Shown: piece after piece, positions 20,234-30,656 of the stretch | Layout of the letters: the number at the start of each line of letters is the position of its first letter | Numbering within the stretch: the first letter of the stretch is position 1 | NCBI GenBank assembly: GCA_037127315.1 | Contig: JBBBDQ010000754.1 | Coordinates: forward strand, 900,001-964,000 | Direction of reading: 5' to 3' | Source of the DNA: Ascarosepion bandense | Taxonomy: Eukaryota; Mollusca; Cephalopoda; Sepiida; Sepiidae | Length of the DNA: 64,000 bases | Translations under genes and position numbers: made by a program | Notes under the pieces: generated by a model | What the model was told of the DNA's origin: nothing | Seen by the model: the letters and a program-made list of their open reading frames with translations, nothing else | The model's database searches: none

Positions 20234-20930
20234 ATCATATATTCAGTCATTTAAGTTGCATACGTAATACACGTTTTGGGCGATGATGTCTCGAAAAAGA
20301 CATGACTGACTGGGCAGAAGTTTATCCCGCAGTAGTTAGCCATTGCTTTTTTTTTTATAATCGCTTCACTCCGAGCACGGCATTTCACTGCCACTATTGC
20401 GCAAGGGGTTACATAGAGGGGAAATTGAAGTGCGATAGGAGGTGTCTATTGACCTTACATTTAAACTCCTGGAGATTGTAGCTGTCGGGAAAGCAGACAT
20501 GTGGAAGGGAATTCCACAGGCGGGAAGCGCGAGAAAAGAACCTGTTGGAGTAGAAATTACGGTTACATCTTATCTGTTTAACTGTAAAATGGTGGGACCT
20601 AGTTGCTAATCTAGTATCTCGTGTAAATTCGTATCTTGGCGGCACCAATGATCTAAGTTCATCGGAGCAGAAGCCGTGAAAATATTTGTAGAAGAGGCAC
20701 AGGGAAGCCACATCACGCCGGTGGGAGAGTGGTTGCAGCCAGTCTACCAAGTCAGTATCGAGCACGTTACAGATTCTCCGTTGTATTTTGTCAAGAAGCC
20801 CGAGGAGAGTAGCAGAGGCACCCGACCAGATATCTGCGGTAGACTAGTTGACAACCAAATCTATAGAACCCAATCTGTCATTATTTGACTCATAGCTAGA
20901 GAGAGAAGAGATGTATTATATTATTAAGTA
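20234..20930 (-). mobile_element. SINE-A body split by a LINE-A insertion
   Basis: The SINE runs 20234-20348 and resumes at 20831 (CTGCGGTAGACTAGTTGACA). The break falls inside the conserved word GCTTTCTGCGGTAGAC. Confidence 0.85.
20349..20830 (-). pseudogene. LINE-A 3' copy inserted in SINE-A
   Basis: A 5'-truncated insertion with a T-rich (A-tail) start at 20349. The open frame 20765-20412 encodes SHRRDVASLCLFYKYFHGFC, FSRASRLWNSLPHVCFPDSY and VNRHLLSHF. It is almost undamaged, so it is among the younger copies. Confidence 0.85.
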
Positions 20931-20935
20931 GTAAT

Positions 20936-20987
20936 TAGTGGGGGACCAATTTATGACTTCATAACAATAGAAAACCAACCCCCCACT
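20936..20987 (-). repeat. Hairpin linker, GTGGGGGATC family
   Basis: Arms AGTGGGGGACCAATT and AACCAACCCCCCACT, with GCCCTGTAGAAGTCC following as in other copies. Confidence 0.8.
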
Positions 20988-21023
20988 TTATGCCCTGTAG
21001 AAGTCCTAATCATATTTTCAACT

Positions 21024-21261
21024 ATTATATTAAGTTATTTAAGTTGCATACGTGATACATGCTTCGGTCGATGATGTCTCGAAAAAGACTTGACTGACTG
21101 AGTAGAAGTTTATCCCGTAGTTGGTTGCCATTACTTTCTGTAATAGACTGGTTGCCAGCCAAGGTTATAGAATCCACTCTGTTCTGTTATTTAACGCATA
21201 ACTGGAGGGAAGAGATGGATTAACACCTTTCCTAAGGGTATTTGCGCGTAAGTGAATGCAA
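21024..21261 (-). mobile_element. SINE-A body (second half of hairpin-linked dimer)
   Basis: Body landmarks are present to GGTATTTGCGCGTAAGTGAA. The head is replaced by a LINE-A fragment at 21262. Confidence 0.8.
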
Positions 21262-22006
21262 TAGTAGATTTATATATGTGCAGGATTGTTTCGGATGGGA
21301 AAAACTTCCTGGCCCTGCACAGAGAATCGACCTTCTTAGCAGCGGATTTTGCTATGGATTCTATATAGTTATTCCACTTGAGATCCGTTGTGAGAGTGAA
21401 CCCGAGGAGGCCCAGAAACACTAGCCTGATCCTGCGGGGGTGGGTAGGAGCGACTGTCTGTGATGGCAGCGAGGTTTGTTTTGTCAGCCTCAGCAGATAT
21501 TTAATCGATGCAGGAGTAAACCGTAGCGTATATGCCTACTTGGGATATTATTACATCTGGGAGATCGTTAATGTAGTTAAGGAAAAGCATAGGACCTAGA
21601 ATAGAGCCTTGTGAGACACTCGCGTTCGTATGATAATATCAGGAGGCACGTCCGTTCAATGCTACCTTCATTGTGCGATTTTAAAGGAATGACTGGATAA
21701 GGTCAAACAATTGTCCAGTTATACCATAGCCTCGCAGCTTGCGTAGAAGGCCAGCATGCCAAACTCTGTCACACGCTTTTGGTGATATCTAGGGCAACAG
21801 TTCGGGCTTCGCCGTTCTTTTTGAGAGCCTGGTGTATATACTCAGTGATGATCGTGAGTATATAAGCAGTGGATCTAATAAATCAGAAACCATACTGTTT
21901 GTCAAAGAAGTGTGTGTTGGCTGTGAGATGTTGAACTACTTTAGCGTTGATGATGGCTTCGAGCACTTTGCCAAAAATCGGAAGGAGTTTGATAGAGCTT
22001 AGTTTT
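21262..22006 (-). pseudogene. LINE-A RT fragment fused to SINE
   Basis: The minus strand shows diverged RT sequence. LRLLG-type DNA lies near 21390, the YADD region near 21510, the GSILGP-type region near 21590, and an upstream palm region to about 22000. Frames are broken throughout. There is no 3' end: it starts abruptly in coding sequence where the SINE stops. Confidence 0.65.
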
Positions 22007-23011
22007 AGTGAAAAAATTCAAGAAAGAAGAAAATATATAAGTGTTTGACAGCTGTTTGATTGGAATGAAAAAGCTTTATTTCGTTTAAAATAACAAGCTA
22101 ATGGCCGTTATTTTGTTAAATTTGTTAAACTCAGATATTTAACGATGCGAGAGACGAATTTCTACGTATATTTTATGATAGTAGAACTCGCCATGAGCTT
22201 GATCAATAATTTCAGAATTAAGATATATCGCACATTTCAAATAGTAAAAGAGTGAATTTTTCACGGGTTACATTATTATAGTTAAATTTCACTTCCTACT
22301 TCCTTTTGTCGCCGTCAGTACAGATCTCATATTTTTGGCTATTTCTTTTATTTTTTCCCGGCAGACATGCATTCTCCATTCTTTTCCACTTTTCTTCTTT
22401 CTACTATCTCATAGTAAGAATTTTCCTTTGCAGTCTGTAATCAACTAACGACATAGAAGCCAGTTTATTAATATTGCCAAGGGAGATAATTATAGCAAAG
22501 TTAGAAACTAATGTGCCAACTTAGTAAGCCTTCTTTATAACGTCATGTCGCCAACATCATGACGTTAAATAAAATGGCTGTCGGTGGGGCTGTCTACAAG
22601 AGTGTTACGTTATGTCTATCCAACCTGAGGAAGTCGTACAAGAAATCTCGTTGAGGATTGATAGATATATTTTTTATGCCATTCTAGAAATTATTTACTA
22701 TGTTTTATGCGTGAGGCTGCCTATCGTCATAAGGTAAGTGTGCTTTAACTGGCAAATTGATACCACGTATGTCGAAGAAACTTTAAGCCAATGAAATTCA
22801 CAGCCTCAAACGTTCATTCTTTTATTATCTATGCAAGAAAAATAGACTCCGAATTGGTTTTAATTAGGGATTTGTCTGTTTTGAGAATACGACATGGAAC
22901 TCTTTTCACAAAATATAATGCCTGATTCACAGCGAATTCTTACTGGTGTTTTTAGCTGACTTTCCTTGTTCAAATATTGAACATGCCAGATTATGTGAAC
23001 TCGCCCAGAAA
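22007..23011. other. Unassigned stretch
   Basis: No gene, RNA or known repeat is recognised. Confidence 0.4.
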
Positions 23012-23902
23012 TCTATATATATAAAGGGCAAGATGTTTGTGTGTGTGTGTTTGTCTGTCTGTCTGTCTGTCTGTATGTATGTATGTATGTATTTGTGTAT
23101 GTATGTATGTCCATTATACAAATTCACAATTTTTATTCGGTTCTCACCAAACTTCACAAAAATATTATTTATGCTTCCGGCTACTTATTTTTCCGATTTT
23201 TCCCCGATATCGGAAATCGATACCCCGATATCCGATCAGGTCTGATCAAGATCAGGATTTAAACCGTTTTATCGTGGTTCTTGCTGCAGAAGTTGCTCAA
23301 ACTATAGTTTTTAGTCTCAAACATTAGTAGATCTTCTCAGACGACTCATTTTCCTCGATATCCGAAATTGATACTTCCGATATTTTATCGAATCTGATCA
23401 AAAACCGATATTCAGTCATCAATGTGGCTCATTTTCTCTCATTTTACCCCTGATTGGTACGATAAGTTTTCATGGACTTAGTTAGGTTAGTTTATCTTTG
23501 GATGACTCATTAGACTTCGATATTGGAAATCGATAACCTGATATCCTATCACGTCTGATCAAAATCAGATTTTCAGCCCTTTCAGTTTGGTTTTTTCTTC
23601 GAATTTTGCTCTAAGTAGGTATAATTGTAGTTTTTAGTCTCAGTCATGATACCATTTACTCAGAAGACTTATTTAGCTTTCAAAATACAGTTTGCGACGA
23701 AAAACCGATTTGACATCGATACCGGAAATCAAAAGTTGACTCACATCCATTCATTTTTCTTTCAGTCTACGGTTTCGCTTTAGCTGCAAACAACTTTTGT
23801 TTTTAGTCTTTCGTGCCAACGCCAAAAGAGTCTGAGTTCCTGGACCATGGGTTAGTTTTAAAGCTTTCATTACACCTGAGCAACGCCGGGTTATACTGCT
23901 AG
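23012..23902 (+). mobile_element. Non-autonomous Helitron, second copy
   Basis: The start TCTATATATATAAAGGGC follows host A. The end CTAG precedes host T. The subterminal hairpin is weakened (CCTG-AGCAACGC-CGGG). It is colinear with 7528-8388, with a longer (TG/TCTG/TATG)n block near the 5' end (23036-23110). No Rep/helicase frame is visible. Confidence 0.85.
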
Positions 23903-23924
23903 TAATAACTAAAACCTGCTTCGT

Positions 23925-24165
23925 ATTTCTTCTTCTTCTTCTTCTTGAAGGAGGGCTTGGAGACCCTGATACAAACAGGCCAGATAGAGGGAAAAAGAGA
24001 CAGGGTAAAGCAGCAGATAACATATTTGAAGAACCTGAGCAGGTGGATGACAGAACGGGGCTTGCGTGGTGTAACAGGAGAAAGCGTTCTAAGAGCCACC
24101 AGGGATAGGGAGACGTGGAAAGCCCTGATCACCTAAGTCCTGAAAGGACAGGGCACATAGAAGAA
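23925..24165 (+). mobile_element. LINE-B (RTE-like) 3' fragment
   Basis: After a (CTT)n run it has GAAGGAGGGCTTGGAGACCC through GGACAGGGCACATAGAAG. Terminal protein words [20 protein letters not shown] are readable at 24036-24096. Confidence 0.8.
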
Positions 24166-24245
24166 GAAAGTCTCTTCTTTGTAATTCTTATTTTGACTTT
24201 TTACCTTTCCTATCCCCACTTACTCAATCTCGCTACGTAGGTTAT

Positions 24246-24366
24246 GCGCTGTCTCTCTCTCTCTCTCTCTCTGTCTCTCTGTCTGTCTCTCTCTCTGTCT
24301 CTCTCTGTCTCTCTCTCTGTCTCTCTCTCTCTGTCTCTGTCTCTCTGTCTCTCTCTCTCTCTCTCA
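24246..24366 (+). repeat. (CT)n/(GTCT)n microsatellite
   Basis: CT dinucleotides interspersed with GTCT. Confidence 0.95.
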
Positions 24367-24464
24367 GTGTCAAAGTAAGTAGAGGTCCATGATCGCCTAC
24401 GTACTGAAAGGATACGGCACATAAAGAAGAAGAAGAAGAAGAAGAAGAAGAAGAAGAAGAAGAA
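24367..24464 (+). mobile_element. LINE-B 3' tip with GAA tail
   Basis: GTCCATGATCGCCTACGTAC and GGATACGGCACATAAAG run into (GAA)n at 24425-24464. Confidence 0.75.
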
Positions 24465-25914
24465 TTGAAGGGGGAAGACTATGTAAATCCATAACTATCC
24501 GAAAAGTAATTGCACGGATATATATATATATATATATAACAAAACCAACAGGAATTAGAACTCGTCTCTCCGAATAACAAATCAGAGTCCTTAGTCATTG
24601 CATCATCTGCACATCATCTGCACATTTAAAGTACCTGATATTCATTTTACAGTTACCCATCTAGGTACTGTACTGCCTTGAAATAGCTTGATTGCGGTTG
24701 AACCGGCTCGAAGTTGCTTAACTGAGCTGATCGCGCTGCAAACTTTGTTTGAAGTAGCAGTAGGCCTGGTGATATTGTATCAAACGATTATCAGTGATAA
24801 TCAGAAAAACATCTTATTCAAACTATTGCACAAATATCGACTAGAGATCAGTATATTTCTAAAGAAATCTAGAATTTACTTCGGAGTAAATATTGAAAGA
24901 AAACAAAATTTTTTTTCTTATTTTCTAGCAATTATAATCATAAAACGATGTACCCGAGTCAACTATAGGGTTTATAAATGAATAGAAGTATAACTGAGTA
25001 GTTACCTGTAACAGGGATTATTTAGCCACTGCATCAGATGTATATACTCGTTAATACAACCATAAGATGGTGCAAACATTTGAATATAAAGACACTCCCT
25101 TGAATCTAACCTTTTCGCGGGTAGTGGAAAGCGTTTAAAAAGAAAGAGAATGAATGATATTTATTGTAGTTGTTCTAAAGATACTCCCGGGAGAGTACAG
25201 TAAAATATGTTTTCAAGTCAACTGTGTAAAAAGCAATAACTATGAAACTGGGCCCATATTTTCCGCATCCACTTTTACCCCTTGAGGAAGAAAGGTTATA
25301 GTAACGATATCAATTAATTCAGGCAACTATAAAATTACGAAATAAAAAAATCAAATCAAATCAAGCTTTGTAAAGCTGACTTAATGGACTGAAGCAAAGA
25401 TTTCCTCCCTTTGAAACCTCTTCTCATATTTATAACAATGGCACATCCCTGAGGAATGGAAATTTTCCCGAGGTTGTTTATTTGTAAAGGCAAAGGGCGA
25501 CTTCCAATGTGGCAGATTGATCGTTTGTCTTCATTGAAGAAAATAGGGAATCCATATTCATTCCACAGATTACATTCATTTTGGCAAACAAATTTTCAAT
25601 GGCTTCTTATTTTCATCGAATAATCAAGAATAGGATTCAATGTGATGGATAAAATGATGGACTGTGTTCAATTTCAGAATCAGTTTGTTTTTACTATTCG
25701 GTCGCGTAACTCTTGAGAACAACAGAAATCCACTCATCAGTGTTAGCTGTCCCATCAGCTCTCAATTATCATTTCAAATTTGATTTATCGATGAAAGTTA
25801 AACAAGTTGACAGGGGAAATCTGTTTTGATTTAATATTGTTGTCAGTGAAAGCAAACAAGCCGTATCCAATTGCCATAAATATATAATCGTTTTAAAATG
25901 TAACCACTATACTC
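24465..25914. other. Mostly unassigned
   Basis: A (TA)n tract lies at 24517-24538. 24540-24605 on the minus strand resembles a tRNA-type SINE head (TGACTAAGGACTCTGATTTG, GACGAGTTCTAATTCC). Nothing else is recognised. Confidence 0.35.
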
Positions 25915-25924
25915 AACGTCAAAT

Positions 25925-27952
25925 AACTTCTTATTTATAGAATTCAAAAACTCATCTCTCCATACATGTGAATTCGAAAAAAAAAACCTTATTTATAGAA
26001 TTCAAAAAAATCATCTATCCAAACATATGAATTCGAAAAAAAACCTTATTTCAAGAATTCGAAAGATCATCTATCCATACATATGAATTCGAAAAAAAAA
26101 ACATATTTATAGAATTCAAAAAATCATCTATCCACATATATGAATTCGAATCAAATTCATATTTACAGAAATAAAAAAAACCATCTATACATACATATGA
26201 ATTCGAAGAAAATTCTTATTTATAGAATTCAAAAACTCACTTATACATACATATGAATTCGAATCAAATTTTTTTATTAGATTTCAACAACTTATCTATC
26301 CATACATATGAATTCGAATCAGTTTCTTATTTATAGAATTTAAAAACTCATCTGTCCATACAATGAATCCGTATCAAATTTTTATTTATAGAATTCAATA
26401 ACTCATCTATCCATACATATGATTTCGAATCAATTTCTTATTTACAGAATTCAAAAATTCATCTATCCATACATATGATTTCGAATCAATTTCTTATTTA
26501 TAGAATTCAAAATTTTATCTATCCTTACATATAAATTCGAATCAATTTTTTATTTAAAGAATTCAAAAACTCATCTATCCATACATATGATTTCGAATCA
26601 ATTTCTTATTTACAGAATTCAAAAATTCATCTATCAATACATATGATTTCGAATCAATTTCTTATTTACAGAATTCAAAAACTCATCTATCCATACATAT
26701 GAATTCGAATCAATTTCTTATTTATAGAATTCAATAACTCATCTATCCATACATATGATTTCGAATCAATTTCTTATTTACAGAATTCAAAAACTCATCT
26801 ATCCATACATATGAATTCGAATCAATTTCTTATTTATAGAATTCAATAACTCATCTATCCATACATATGATTTCGAATCAATTTCTTATTTACAGAATTC
26901 AAAAACTCATCTATCCATACATATGAATTCGAATCAATTTTTTATTTACAGATTTCAAAAACTCATCTATCCATACATATGAATTCGAATCAATTTCTTA
27001 TTTATAGAAATCAAAATTTTATCTATCCATACAAATAAATTCGAATCAATTTTTTATTTACAGAATTCAAAAACTCATCTATCCATACATATGATTTCGA
27101 ATCAATTTCTTATTTACAGAATTCGAAAACTCAATCTATCCATACATATGATTTCGAATCAACTTCTTATTTACAGAATTCAATAACTCATCTATCCATA
27201 CATATGAATTCGAATCAATTTCTTATTTACAGAATTCAAAAACTCATCTATCCATACATATGAATTCGAATCAATTTCTTATTTATAGAAATCAAAATTT
27301 TATCTATCCATACATATAAATTCGAATCAATTTTTTATTTACAGAATTCAAAAACTCATCTATCCATACATATGATTTCGAATCAATTTCTTATTTACAG
27401 AATTCAAAAACTCATCTATCCTACATATGAATTCGAATCAATTTCTTATTTATAGAATTCAAAATTTTATCTATCCATACATATAAATTCGAATCAATTT
27501 TTTATTTACAGAATTCAAAAACTCATCTATCCATACATATGGTCTCGAATCAATTTCTTATTTATAGAATTCAATAACTCATCTATTCATACATATGAAT
27601 TCGAATCAATATCTTATTTATAGAATTCAAAATTTCATCTATCCATACATATAAATTCAAATCAATTTTTTATTCACAGAATTCAAAAACTCATCTATCC
27701 ATACATATGAATTCGAATCAATTTCTTATTTATAGAATTCAATAACTCATCTATCCATACATATGATTTCGAATCAATTTCTTATTTACAGAATTCAAAA
27801 ACTCATCTAGCCATACATATGATTTCGAATCAATTTCTTATTCATAGAATTAAAAACTCATCTGTCCATACAATGAATTTGAATCAAATTCTTATTTATA
27901 GAATTCAAAAACTCATCTATCCATACATATAAATTTGAATTAAATATAAATC
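25925..27952 (+). repeat. 56-bp satellite array, about 36 copies
   Basis: The unit reads AATTCGAATCAATTTCTTAT, TTACAGAATTCAAAAACTCA, TCTATCCATACATATG. Most units carry a GAATTC site. Variants TTACAG/TTATAG, AAACTC/ATAACTC/ATTTTAT and GAATTCG/GATTTCG combine into higher-order units. Two adjacent 112-bp dimers (26701-26812, 26813-26924) look identical, and the ATTTTATCT variant recurs at about 168-bp steps from 27298 to 27640. Edge units are more diverged than central ones, as expected from unequal exchange. Confidence 0.95.
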
Positions 27953-28199
27953 TTAACTTTCAAAACTCTATCTACAAAATTTGAAAATAAATGGATCCCC
28001 AACACTGTAGATTTTAGCGCCACATTCAAGAAAATAGCAGATATTGTTGGAAATAAATACAGAGCAAATACCATATCAACTGTTGAATATTTCTGACATA
28101 AAACATCTCAAATATAGAAATAGCTTCATTAGCGAGACATCTAGTAATCGAAAATACTACATCTACAAATATATGCCTCCAAAACAAAGCTGTTATCAA

Positions 28200-29038
28200 C
28201 TAACCACCATAGACAATCGCATCTACCTCCCATTAGCATGGGACAGGCTAGCCTCCCAGAGAGTAAAATACTACGCCTCCTTGGCCTTACACTCTCGGCG
28301 GACCTCAAATGGAATGACTATATTGAATCCATTGCCAAATCTGCTGCTATGAAAGTCGGCTCCCTGTGCAGGGCCCGGAAATTTTTCCCACCTGAAACTA
28401 TTCTGCACATATACAAATCTACCATCCGCCCGTGTATTGAATATTGCTGCCATATCTGGTCGGGTGCCCCTGCTGCTCTCCTTGGGCTTCTTGACAAAAT
28501 ACAAAGGAGGATCTGTAACGTGGTTGATACTGACTTGGCAGACCGGCTGCAGCCGCTCTCACACCGCGTGATATAGCTTCCCTGTGCCTCTTCTACAAGT
28601 ACTTTCATGGCTTCTGCTCCGATGAGCTTAGATCACTGGTGCCGCCTAAGCAGGAATTTACACGAGATACTAGATTAGCAACTAGGTCCCACCCTTTTAC
28701 AGTTAAACAAATAAGATGTAACCGTAAATTCTACTCCAACAGCTTCTTTTCTCGCGCTTCCCGCCTGTGGAACTCCCTTCCACAAGTCTGCTTTCCCGAC
28801 AGTTACAATCTCCAGGTGTTTAAATGTAGGGTCAATAGACACCTCCTATCACACTAACTCCCAACTATTCTCACAACACTCTCATCTACCCAACCCTCAT
28901 TCTCGGTATCCTCACCCGCCTATCTCCCTCCCTCTGTTATTTCCTATATTTAATCAGCCTTTCTCCACTCTACGTAGCCCCCTGCACAGTAGTGGCAGTG
29001 ACATGCCTTGCTCGGGGTGAAACGCTTATAAAAAAAAA
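28200..29038 (+). pseudogene. LINE-A 3' third, young copy with one frameshift
   Basis: The frame to 28560 gives MGQASLPESKILRLLGLTLS, LKWNDYIESIAKSAAMKVGS, IRPCIEYCCHIWSGAPAALL and NVVDTDLADRLQPLSHR. A small deletion near 28563 then shifts frame, and ASLCLFYKYFHGFCSDELRS to NRHLLSH continues to 28857. The 3' UTR (28858-29030) and A tail are intact. The last 363 bp are nearly identical to the start of the window. It lacks endonuclease and the catalytic RT half. Confidence 0.85.
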
Positions 29039-29768
29039 GTCAGACTTACGTTAGGAGAACATTTTAAACTCTTTCGTAATAAATAATATAATGCCATCCT
29101 CATTAAAATAGAATATAATTCTTACACATGAAATACTTGGAGGGAATTCTGATAAATATTTTGCCATCTTTAATTATCTTTCCTTCTGAATCCTTCTTCT
29201 GAAAGATGCAACATCTCATCGTCATCCTTCAACGGTCGCAATTTTCATAATAAAGATTTAGTATACTTCATTTGTTTACTTCACGTACTAAACAATGACT
29301 TTAAAATTGCCGTCATTTTTGCAGTGTATGTTATATGAGTTTTCTTGAGATCTTTGATAATTTCAAATATTTTCACGGTTGCAAAAGAAAGTTTATTAAA
29401 GCGATAAAAACAGACATATTAACACAAAGAAAAGCATTCATAACAAGAAAGAGGTTAACAAAAGTAAATATTGCCTTAAACTTATAATCCGGAAAAATTA
29501 CGATTAAAATGATTTAAACCAGTTCATCCGTCCTTTCTGTGAAGTGAAGTGAAGGAAACTGATTAGGCAGAAAATATAGCAAATGCAATGCTACAGATAT
29601 TTAAATATAGTATTTTTTACGGAATAGGTCATCAAAACTTTTCATGAGCTCACAGATGTTCCATAAGTTTAGACTTGCTTTAAAAGAATTAACAGGGAAA
29701 TTCCGATTTGCCTAGCTCTTAATTTTACAAGTGAAGACAAATCCTATCGCTTATTTTATTATATTAAA

Positions 29769-29770
<2 letters not shown>
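29039..29770. other. Unassigned stretch
   Basis: AT-rich; no gene or repeat recognised. Confidence 0.4.
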
Positions 29771-29818
<48 letters not shown>

Positions 29819-29847
29819 ATTTATAACAATATATATATATATATAGA
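29771..29847 (+). repeat. (TA)n tracts
   Basis: Two TA runs flanking a short unique word. Confidence 0.9.
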
Positions 29848-29849
29848 TT

Positions 29850-30250
29850 ATATATCTATTTAAATATATATCATTAAATATAACAGACAATGAATGTCTA
29901 TTATGTTTAATCATGAGCCGTTCTAAACATCGTATTTTGGCTTCAATTTCAGTTGAAAATAGTGACAAAAATCTTCCAAAATTTAGATATATTTTATATA
30001 TGCTAGTTCTAAGCTTTCGGCTAACATGAGCCATCTTCAGAGAGGTCACAGGGATGTTAACATAAATACACCATCATTAAAGATTATATTAACTTGTGTT
30101 GACATAAAACTTTGTAAGAAAGCATAACAGTCTTCGAATAGCAGACGCAGGTCGTAAATTTGTAATGCGGTTCTATGACGTCACACCGAGTAAAAGAACG
30201 AAATGTTAATAGTAGAACTGTATGACTAAATGCAATGTAATGTGTTGTGA
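29850..30250 (-). mobile_element. Penelope-like element: terminal repeat plus N-terminal coding start
   Basis: The frame 30049 to about 29850 encodes MAHVSRKLRTSIYKIYLNFG and RFLSLFSTEIEAKIRCLERL, homologous to 37105-37290. Upstream on the minus strand (30050-30250) is a terminal-repeat region matching 36912-37100 (TTGACATAAAACTTTG, GTGACGTCATAGAACCGCAT). Reading TCTCTGAAGATGGCTCATG, it holds a hammerhead-like core (30010-30045): CTGAAGA, stem II GGCT/AGCC, GAAA. Confidence 0.75.
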
Positions 30251-30656
30251 CTAGATTACAATGTGATTTTATTAAGTGTTGTTTGCTTTGATTTAATGTA
30301 GATGGCCTCCAAATATCAGAGGGTTCTTTTACAGTGTGTATGCTTGAGTGTTATATATATGTAACGTAATACTTTTCTTATAAGTTCACAATAAAAAAAT
30401 AGTTTACTGCAACACGAATCTTTTTGTTTCGGTACTATCTTATTACGACCTCGTCAGGTAGTGAAATATTTTTTCTGTTCGGAATTATTATATATAGATA
30501 CTTAAAAATATTTTTTCAATATCAAGATAGTTAAGGAGAGGATTTTCAGATGTTTGTCTCAATGAACCAGTAGAAAGCCAGGGGATGATAAAAGAAATTT
30601 TATTATAATTGTAAAGTGCGGAAGAGAATTGAAATGGTCTAAAGCCCCGATGTTTT
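30251..30656. other. Unassigned; one hammerhead-like core
   Basis: No gene. On the minus strand at 30415-30465 CTGACGA, a 3-bp stem II (GGT/ACC), GAAA and ACA/TGT occur in order. Confidence 0.35.

Noticed and set aside
22600..22680. CTGAGGA followed by GAAA
   Set aside because: The intervening sequence does not form a stem II.
25925..27952. CRISPR-like regular array
   Set aside because: The units are contiguous 56-mers with no unique spacers, in a eukaryotic repeat context; it is a satellite.
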